56,333 nt of DNA from Rhodothermia bacterium (GTDB lineage: Bacteria > Bacteroidota > Rhodothermia > Rhodothermales > UBA2364): contig JAFLBZ010000030.1 in the NCBI GenBank assembly GCA_017303715.1, forward strand, positions 1 through 56,333, read 5' to 3'. Of this stretch, positions 24,505 to 30,891 are shown piece by piece. Position 1 is the first letter of the stretch, and the number at the start of each line of letters is the position of its first letter. A program made the position numbers and the translations under genes. The notes beneath the pieces were generated by a model. That model was not told the DNA's origin. It worked only from the letters and a program-made list of their open reading frames with translations, and did no database searches.

Positions 24505-25592
24505 CGGAATAGATGTATTTTTGCATAGGGCGCTGGTATCCGAACCTCGACCACCGTTCCTTGAGACGGGCGCGAGACTATACTAAATTTGGCGCCGGCA
24601 GATTCAGCGCGGAACTTCATATTGGCAAGCCCAGTGTGCTTGGTTCGTACCAAAGCGCCAAAATCACTTGGAACCTCAAATCCAAAGCCATTATCCTTGA
24701 TGACCAAAACCGCACTGTCGTTGTTGAGTTCGACCAACCGCACATCAATGTGGTTTGCTCTTCCGTGTAATACGGCATTTCCAAGTGCTTCTTGCAGGAT
24801 TCTAAAAACTTGGATACCCATATTTCCATCCAAGAAAGGTATTTTTTCGATTACGCAGTGTATGGTAATGGATGGGTTTCGTTTTTCATATTCAGCTAAA
24901 AAGTCCGTGATCGTATTGTTCAAGCCAATCAGGTGAATGGGTGGCGCAATGTCACGGTAAATGTCATGGGCCAGACTTGCCATATGGTTTACTTGGTCGG
25001 TGAGTTCCTTGAGCGGCTTATGCAGTTGCACCGCTAATTCGAGGGCTTCGTCCTCCTCCGGAATAGCGGTTGTAATTTGCTTCATAAGGGCGTGCGGGAG
25101 TTGCTCTGCAAAGTACTTGAGTGGGTTAATGACCACATCGTGTAGGTTGCTACCGCGTGCCCGGAACCGTTCCTCTAATTCATGAAGCATAATCAACTTA
25201 AGTTCGCGCTCTACCCGTGTTTTTCGTTTGTCCTGCATATAAAAGAACAGCAATACCAAAATGGCCATATAGGGGGCATAGATACCCAGTATTATATTTC
25301 CAGCAGGGTCTATATTTAAGAAGGTTTCTGGCTTTGGAAATTCATATTGGATCAACGTCCCAATGGCGCGTACCTCCTCTATCGGAGCAGAAAAAATAAT
25401 TTTAGAAAATTCATTATTTCTTTGCTTTACTTGAATGATTTCCTTGGTGTCTCCAAAGCGTTCGAGGTATAAATCACCTAATTTTCTGTCAGATGTTGGA
25501 TAAAGTTGAACAAACGCACTAAGTATTAATACATAAGTAAAGGCAATACCTAATACCCATTTAGCAGTAGAAAAAATCCATTTTGGAATCAT
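24501..25592 (-). CDS. Membrane sensor histidine kinase (HisKA_3/NarX-like)
   Basis: A 363-residue inner-membrane kinase. Helices at about 11-30 and 100-119 enclose a 70-residue periplasmic sensor region. The cytoplasmic part has a dimerisation helix with the likely phospho-accepting H151 (ARGSNLHDVVINPLKYF) and an HATPase domain with FRILQEALGNAVLHGRANH, VIKDNGFGFEVPSD and TGLANMKFRAESAGAKF. This arrangement is that of LiaS/NarX/DegS-type kinases, which pair with LuxR-type regulators. The response regulator follows with a four-base overlap. The periplasmic sensor matches no domain I recognise. Confidence 0.88.
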   Translation of the reverse strand: MIPKWIFSTAKWVLGIAFTYVLILSAFVQLYPTSDRKLGDLYLERFGDTKEIIQVKQRNNEFSKIIFSAPIEEVRAIGTLIQYEFPKPETFLNIDPAGNIILGIYAPYMAILVLLFFYMQDKRKTRVERELKLIMLHELEERFRARGSNLHDVVINPLKYFAEQLPHALMKQITTAIPEEDEALELAVQLHKPLKELTDQVNHMASLAHDIYRDIAPPIHLIGLNNTITDFLAEYEKRNPSITIHCVIEKIPFLDGNMGIQVFRILQEALGNAVLHGRANHIDVRLVELNNDSAVLVIKDNGFGFEVPSDFGALVRTKHTGLANMKFRAESAGAKFSIVSRPSQGTVVEVRIPAPYAKIHLFR

Positions 25593-25900
25593 GGTGTTTT
25601 GTATTTTGCTTGTGTATTTTCAAAATAAATAAAACAGCCCCAAAAAGCAGGGAAATTATTCTCTACTCAGGGACTATTGGCAGGAGGTGAAGGTTCTTAT
25701 AGGGATACTTCGATAAGAGGTGGCCTACCTATCTGAGATGAAGTGGCCCTAATCACGGAAGGACGTAGCATTTGCGATATAACAGTATAGCATTTTCCAT
25801 ATGACATGATTATGGCCCATATTTTGTAAAGGCTTGGCTAAACAAAAGGAGATTGTTTTGTATCTTAATTCAACACTTCTAACGCATCGGTAAAACCACA
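25593..25900. other. Divergent intergenic region with a candidate promoter
   Basis: This 308-base gap lies between the start of the kinase gene (minus strand) and the start of the PLP-enzyme gene (plus strand). It holds no supported gene. It contains the plus-strand TTGTATCTTA element at 25858-25867. Confidence 0.5.
25858..25867 (+). promoter_or_regulatory. Candidate -10-like element TTGTATCTTA
   Basis: Lies 33 bases before the ATG of the PLP-enzyme gene at 25901. Identical to the element at 12453 and one base different from that at 40822. Pattern evidence only. Confidence 0.4.
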
Positions 25901-27619
25901 ATGAACGAATTGGCCAATATGCTCGGTACCGAGCCCGAGGTACAAACACCGCTCGAAAAATATTTCAGGCGTTTTCGCCGCAACATCGTCGGGATAGACC
26001 AGATGTTTGAGTCGCCATATGGTCGAAAAAAAATTGTCTATGCGGATTGGATCGCGAGTGGGCGCTTATATGAGCCGATTGAGCGGAAAATGCACGAGCA
26101 GTTCGGGCCTTTTGTCGCCAATACCCATACGGAAACCAGCATTACAGGTTCTTTAATGACGATGGCTTACCATAAGGCACAAACCATCCTAAAAAAGCAC
26201 GTCAATGCAGGGCCAAACGACGCTTTACTCCTAAGTGGGACTGGTATGACCGGAGCAATCAATAAATTCCAACGCATCTTGGGTCTTCGTGTCCCAGATC
26301 CACTTAACGAGTTTATTCAAGTGCCCCCGCAAGACCGACCGGTGGTGTTTATTTCCCATATGGAGCATCACTCGAACCAAACGTCTTGGTTAGAATGTTT
26401 GGTTGATGTGGTTTGCTTGGAGCCGTGCGAACGAGGTTTGGTAAACCCAGATCAACTACGGTTTGCCCTTTCCAAGTTCAAAGACCGCAAACATAAAATT
26501 GGGGCTTTTTCCGCATGTTCTAATGTAACGGGCATTGAGACGCCTTATCATGAGTTGGCCCGCATTATGCACGAAAATGGTGGTGTATGCTTTGTGGACT
26601 TTGCCATGAGTGCGCCTTATGTGGACATCAACATGCACCCAGAAGACCCTTTAGCGGCATTGGACGCCATTTTATTTTCTCCTCATAAATTTTTGGGTGG
26701 ACCCGGAACGCCGGGCGTTTTGATATTTAACAGCCAACTCTATCGGTCGCATGTCCCAGACCAACCCGGAGGAGGGACGGTAGCCTGGACGAATCCGTGG
26801 GGAGAGCATCGGTATTTTGATGATATTGAAGCGCGAGAAGATGGTGGGACGCCGGGTTTTTTACAAGCAATGCGAGCCGCATTCTCTGTTCTACTTAAAG
26901 AAGAAATGGGAACGGTCAACATTCGCAATCGGGAGCATGAATTACTGGCCATCGCATTTGAACGGCTTCGTAAAATACCGGGGGTGTATATTTTTGCCGA
27001 GGAACACACCAACCGTCTGGGGGCCATCTCGTTTATCCTTCAGCCTTTACACTACAATTTGGTTGTTCAACTCTTGAACGACCGCTTTGGCATACAGGTA
27101 CGGGGCGGATGTTCTTGTGCTGGTACTTATGGACACTATCTGTTACAAGTCGCTCCAGAGGTTTCGCACCAAATGGCGGAACGGATTGATAAAGGCGACC
27201 TATCTGCAAAGATGGGCTGGGTTAGGCTCTCCTTGCATCCGACGATGACAAATGCAGAAGTAAACTATGTATGTGATGCCATAGCCGCCATTGCCCGTAA
27301 CCATACCGAATGGGTGAAAGACTATTTCTACAAATCCACAACAAACGAATTTGTGCATAAAACCCAGCCGGATTATCGTCCTTTGGTTGAAAAGTGGTTT
27401 AGGTTGGCGTCCGAGGACAACTTCTTTCAGCAAACGGCCCGCCAAGAGGTATCTGCCAAAATGCGGGTACAAAATCCAATTATACAACACCATTTGGAAG
27501 AAAAACTTCCGGTAGTTGCAGAAAACCCACTGCAAACTAAGGAACGCGAAGCGCAGCATTCTCACCCACCCGCCAAAGCAAAAAAATACGCTTTTGAAGT
27601 TCGGACGTTGTTCGAATAA
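25901..27619 (+). CDS. Class V aminotransferase / cysteine-desulfurase-like PLP enzyme
   Basis: A 572-residue PLP enzyme. The PLP-binding lysine is K263 in FSPHKFLGGPGTPGVLI, with the substrate and cofactor region GTGMTGAINKFQ and the SHMEHHSNQTSW segment before it. RGGCSCAGTYGHYLL in the second half has a cysteine where SufS-type desulfurases place their catalytic cysteine, although the flanking motif differs. The aminotransferase part covers about 1-460; about 110 residues then extend beyond the fold, with LVEKWFRLASEDNFFQQTAR near 500-520 and a Lys/Gln-rich end. It may be a sulfur-transfer enzyme or another class V lyase. A glycosyltransferase gene begins four bases after its stop. Confidence 0.82.
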   Translation: MNELANMLGTEPEVQTPLEKYFRRFRRNIVGIDQMFESPYGRKKIVYADWIASGRLYEPIERKMHEQFGPFVANTHTETSITGSLMTMAYHKAQTILKKHVNAGPNDALLLSGTGMTGAINKFQRILGLRVPDPLNEFIQVPPQDRPVVFISHMEHHSNQTSWLECLVDVVCLEPCERGLVNPDQLRFALSKFKDRKHKIGAFSACSNVTGIETPYHELARIMHENGGVCFVDFAMSAPYVDINMHPEDPLAALDAILFSPHKFLGGPGTPGVLIFNSQLYRSHVPDQPGGGTVAWTNPWGEHRYFDDIEAREDGGTPGFLQAMRAAFSVLLKEEMGTVNIRNREHELLAIAFERLRKIPGVYIFAEEHTNRLGAISFILQPLHYNLVVQLLNDRFGIQVRGGCSCAGTYGHYLLQVAPEVSHQMAERIDKGDLSAKMGWVRLSLHPTMTNAEVNYVCDAIAAIARNHTEWVKDYFYKSTTNEFVHKTQPDYRPLVEKWFRLASEDNFFQQTARQEVSAKMRVQNPIIQHHLEEKLPVVAENPLQTKEREAQHSHPPAKAKKYAFEVRTLFE

Positions 27620-27623
27620 GTGC

Positions 27624-28928
27624 ATGAAAAACATTTTGGTAATTGCCTATTACTTCCCGCCCTCCGGTGGGCCGGGGGTGCAACGAAGTTTGAAATTTGT
27701 ACGCTATTTACCGGATTATGGGTGGATGCCGACGGTCTTGACAGTGAATCCGGAAGATGCCGCTTTTCCAGCGGTGGATGAGTCCTTGTTGAAAGAAATA
27801 CCGCCTATGGTCGAGGTGGCCCGTACAAGTGCTTTCAATCCCTTCGAGATTTATGCCCGACTCACAGGGCGCACAGAACAGTTGGTGACAGTTGGAACCT
27901 TGCACGCGGCCAAAAACACCAAAGAACGCCTGATTCAATGGCTTCGTGCCAATCTTTTTATCCCTGATGCCCGCATTGGCTGGAACCGTTCGGCCATAAA
28001 AAAAGCCTTCCACCTTTTGAAAGAGCGTAATTTTGACGCTATCCTTACTACCTCACCACCCCACTCCACTCACCTCATCGGGCGAAGATTGCACCAGAAA
28101 ACAGGAGTCCCTTGGGTAGCGGATTTCAGGGACCCTTGGACGGGCATTAGTTATTATCATACCTTACCACACACCAAATTGGCTCGCTGGTGGGATGCCA
28201 AACTTGAGCAATCCATACTAAACGAAGCCACTTTGGTCACCATGGTTTCCCCATATTACCGGAAGCAGATGCAGCAAAAAATGCACGCTCCAGAAAAGGT
28301 ACGACTTTTATCGAACGGATTTGATCTGAATGACTTCCCACCGTTCTCCAGTAGCAACACTCCGAAAAAAGGATTCACTTTAGGGTACATCGGAAGTTTA
28401 TTTGTAAATCCGGCGGGCTTGTGGGAGGCTCTTTCCGACGTCAGAAGCACGATGCCCCACTTCAAAGTAAGTATCACCGGACGGATAGATGAGCGGGTTT
28501 GGGCAGATATTTGTACAAAAAAAGTGGATGATTTGGTGGAGATAACGCCTTATGTACCTCATGACGAGGCATTAAAACGAATGCAGGAGGCCGATGCGTT
28601 GCTCTTGGTCATAGAAGAAAACAAGGGAACAGAGGGCATTATGACTGGAAAGCTGTTTGAATACTTGGCCACCCAAAAGCCGATCTTGGCCATTGGGCCT
28701 CCGCAGGGCGATGCAGCAAAGGTTTTACAAGAAGCAGGGCATGGGCGTATGATATCAAAAGATGATGTGTCTGATATTGGCGCTCGTCTTTTGGACTTGT
28801 ACCAAAATCGAAATGTTCCATCAGATCTTCCTTACCCAAACAACTTTACTCGGCAAGCGCTTACACAAACCTTGGCCAATTGGTTAGATGAAATAACAGC
28901 ATCTAACAAACCAGTTTACGCAAAATAA
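27624..28928 (+). CDS. Glycosyltransferase of the GT4 family
   Basis: A 434-residue cytoplasmic GT-B glycosyltransferase, likely adding a sugar to a cell-surface glycan. The N-terminus IAYYFPPSGGPGVQRSLKF is typical of GT4 enzymes acting at the membrane. The middle has the inter-domain region FTLGYIGSLFVNPAG. The C-terminal nucleotide-sugar site shows LLVIEENKGTEGIMTGKLFE, with the E-x7-E-type acidic pair, and EYLATQKPILAIGP. The start at 27624 is four bases after the PLP-enzyme stop, which argues for cotranscription. A second GT4 gene is at 42138. Acceptor and donor are not predictable. Confidence 0.9.
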   Translation: MKNILVIAYYFPPSGGPGVQRSLKFVRYLPDYGWMPTVLTVNPEDAAFPAVDESLLKEIPPMVEVARTSAFNPFEIYARLTGRTEQLVTVGTLHAAKNTKERLIQWLRANLFIPDARIGWNRSAIKKAFHLLKERNFDAILTTSPPHSTHLIGRRLHQKTGVPWVADFRDPWTGISYYHTLPHTKLARWWDAKLEQSILNEATLVTMVSPYYRKQMQQKMHAPEKVRLLSNGFDLNDFPPFSSSNTPKKGFTLGYIGSLFVNPAGLWEALSDVRSTMPHFKVSITGRIDERVWADICTKKVDDLVEITPYVPHDEALKRMQEADALLLVIEENKGTEGIMTGKLFEYLATQKPILAIGPPQGDAAKVLQEAGHGRMISKDDVSDIGARLLDLYQNRNVPSDLPYPNNFTRQALTQTLANWLDEITASNKPVYAK

Positions 28929-29310
28929 TAATCCCCAAACCATTTCGACAAAACACCTGATACAAGCAGTACCTTTAAGCGTAGCGTGTTTGGGGAAGGA
29001 TGGATCCACAAGTAAATGCGATAGGCATTACGGTTCAAAATGAACGCAAATCATAGATTAAAAACGATTGTTATTAAACGAGTTGGCTCTTCATAATCAT
29101 CATTAAAAAAACCGTACACTAAAGCATGGGATTAATGCCAAGCCGAAAAGCATGTGGCAACATCACCCGTCTTAATAGAGACGTAAAGCAATTTAAGACT
29201 ATGCATAATACGACATTAACTTCATCCTTAAGGGCGACGAAGTAGGCGGTCAAACCTACATGGTTGTAACCCTGAACTATAGGAAGATGCCAGCCCGATA
29301 GAGCCAAATA
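28929..29310. other. Intergenic region with one inverted repeat
   Basis: No supported gene in this stretch. An eight-base perfect inverted repeat is at 28933-28995. Several short open frames on both strands lack ribosome-binding sites or recognisable products. It leads into the tandem repeat array. Confidence 0.4.
28933..28995. repeat. Inverted repeat CCCCAAAC ... GTTTGGGG
   Basis: CCCCAAAC (28933-28940) and GTTTGGGG (28988-28995) are exact reverse complements separated by 47 bases, just after the glycosyltransferase stop. The long loop and lack of a T run argue against a simple terminator. It may be a structured 3' end or a protein-binding site. Confidence 0.4.
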
Positions 29311-29550
29311 TTGTCCAAGCAATCTTGTTGGTTGTCCAAGCAATCTTGTTGGTTGTCCAAGCAATCTTGTTGGTTGTCCAAGCAATCTTGTTGGTTGTCC
29401 AAGCAATCTTGTTGGTTGTCCAAGCAATCTTGTTGGTTGTCCAAGCAATCTTGTTTGTTGTCCAAGCAATCTTGTTTGTTGTCCAAGCAATCTTGTTTGT
29501 TGTCCAAGCAATCTTGTTTGTTGTCCAAGCAATCTTGTTTGTTGTCCAAG
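29311..29550. repeat. Tandem array of eleven 21-bp repeats
   Basis: The unit TTGTCCAAGCAATCTTGTTGG is repeated with no gaps: 11 full copies (29311-29541) plus nine bases of a twelfth. The first six copies end in TTGG and the next five in TTTG, so two sequence classes are blocked rather than mixed. Each unit contains CAAG-CAAT-CTTG, a four-base-pair palindrome. As 21 is a multiple of three, several frames are open on both strands, but none has a convincing start, signal or product. The array lies in a convergent intergenic region. The spacing is zero and the unit shorter than in CRISPR arrays. Confidence 0.9.
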
Positions 29551-29581
29551 ATCATCGAGGATCCGGCCCCTACAAACCCAA

Positions 29582-29606
29582 AAGCCCCACAATATGTGCA
29601 GGGCTT
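29582..29606. terminator. Hairpin downstream of susD-like gene
   Basis: AAGCCC (29582-29587) pairs with GGGCTT (29601-29606) across 13 bases. On the minus strand it is followed by TT and lies 29 bases after the SusD stop, so it may be a weak terminator for that transcript. Confidence 0.4.
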
Positions 29607-29634
29607 CTGGTAAGGAGGAGGAGGTTTCCTTGTT

Positions 29635-30846
29635 TTATTTCAGGTTCGGGTTTGCGTTACGTTCCCGTTCTGTAATCGGCATAAACCGCCAAGTAGGTGT
29701 ACCAGCGGGCGTGTTACCGAGGTGCCATTTTCCAGCACGACGTTGGTCAATTAACCGAACCCCTTGACAGAACAGTTCTTTCTCGCGTTCCACGAGAATG
29801 GTATCCACGGTTGGGTTTACGGTCAAGGCTGGAATGGTGCGGCCTGTTGTCCGGACTTCGTTCACCAATGGGAGGGCATCGGCAGCAGCGCCTTCACGTA
29901 CTGCAATTTCGGCGAGCATCAGGTTGTTTTCCTGCCATGTAACAAATGGGATGGACGACTCGCGGGCTGGGTATTTCTCTTGGCGATAATACACGAACGT
30001 TGTACCGAGTTTGGTCAACGGAACCCGTGCAGCCTCACCGGTTTCGGCGGCATAGGTTGCATAGCGTGGGTCGGCAACCAACTGGGTACGTCCTATGCCT
30101 GCGTTGTTGTACCAACCATTGACGGCGGTGGTGGCATAAAGCGCCAACATCGGGTTGTCTCCTTTCTTCAACCCGGCTTGGGCATGGGCTTTGGCAGCGG
30201 CGTAGTCACCTTTTGCAAAGAGTACCTTTGCAATGACTGAATTTACGAGTTTTGTTTCGTAGGCTTTGCCTTGCACAAACGTTAGTGCGGTTTTGAGCCT
30301 TGTCACTGCATCGTCATACATTTGGTTGGAAGCAATAAATGGCCCGGCATTAATTACCCCGCCCCCTTGTTCTGGGTTTAGACCAAAGTATGCGCCCCAG
30401 AAATAACGTGCAATCGCCCCATATAGGTTTGCATTGTAGAGGGCATCGTTTTTGGTTGCTTCTGTTTTGAAGGTGATCTTCCCAACTCGCTCGGCAAGGT
30501 TATCCGAAAAATAGAGGAGTTCCCCCAATGCCAACATACCCCCTGTGACGGAGTTATTGTCCAAGAGAATATCGGCTTTGTTCAACTGGTCAAATGTCGG
30601 GAAGGTGGCATTTGGCACGCGGGTATCAAAGATCAATTCGTCCGAAAGCGCCCCAGCCATAAAGGCCATTTGGTCATAAGTAGTAGAGAAACGGGCTTTA
30701 ACCCCCGCAACGAGGAATGGAACCTGCGCCTCATCGGTTAGGTCGTCCTCGGTAATCACATTGATGGGCTTTTCGATATCTTGCACCCAGTTGTCACAAC
30801 CAGCCAGCGCAAATACAAGCCCAAAGAGCAAAAGGTACTTTTTCAT
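29635..30846 (-). CDS. SusD/RagB-family outer membrane lipoprotein
   Basis: A 403-residue lipoprotein with signal MKKYLLLFGLVFALAGC (C17). SusD-like features include a helix-rich fold with TPR-like segments, ALGELLYFSDNLAERV, YDDAVTRLKTALTFV, and the C-terminal RLIDQRRAGKWHLGN. SusD proteins form a lid over the SusC channel and bind the nutrient. It is shorter than typical SusD (450-650 residues), so the ligand-binding part may be reduced. The start at 30846 opens the lipoprotein signal; upstream ATGs at 30888, 30870 and 30858 would spoil it. The SusC-like gene lies 45 bases upstream on the same strand, and the two form an operon. No glycoside hydrolase is adjacent, so the nutrient is unclear. 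Confidence 0.9.
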   Translation of the reverse strand: MKKYLLLFGLVFALAGCDNWVQDIEKPINVITEDDLTDEAQVPFLVAGVKARFSTTYDQMAFMAGALSDELIFDTRVPNATFPTFDQLNKADILLDNNSVTGGMLALGELLYFSDNLAERVGKITFKTEATKNDALYNANLYGAIARYFWGAYFGLNPEQGGGVINAGPFIASNQMYDDAVTRLKTALTFVQGKAYETKLVNSVIAKVLFAKGDYAAAKAHAQAGLKKGDNPMLALYATTAVNGWYNNAGIGRTQLVADPRYATYAAETGEAARVPLTKLGTTFVYYRQEKYPARESSIPFVTWQENNLMLAEIAVREGAAADALPLVNEVRTTGRTIPALTVNPTVDTILVEREKELFCQGVRLIDQRRAGKWHLGNTPAGTPTWRFMPITERERNANPNLK

Positions 30847-30891
30847 ATTTGTGTTCATATTAAAGTCCATAAGAGAAACCGATTGCATGGC

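Noticed and set aside
27516-27623. Upstream extension of the glycosyltransferase into the PLP-enzyme gene
   Set aside because: The family N-terminus begins at 27624 and the added residues overlap the previous gene's coding end.
29311-29550. The 21-bp array as a CRISPR array
   Set aside because: The repeats adjoin without spacers and no cas gene is present.
29119-29675. Several overlapping frames on both strands through the 21-bp array
   Set aside because: All are open only because the repeat is a multiple of three. No start site, signal peptide or conserved non-repeat flank supports translation.
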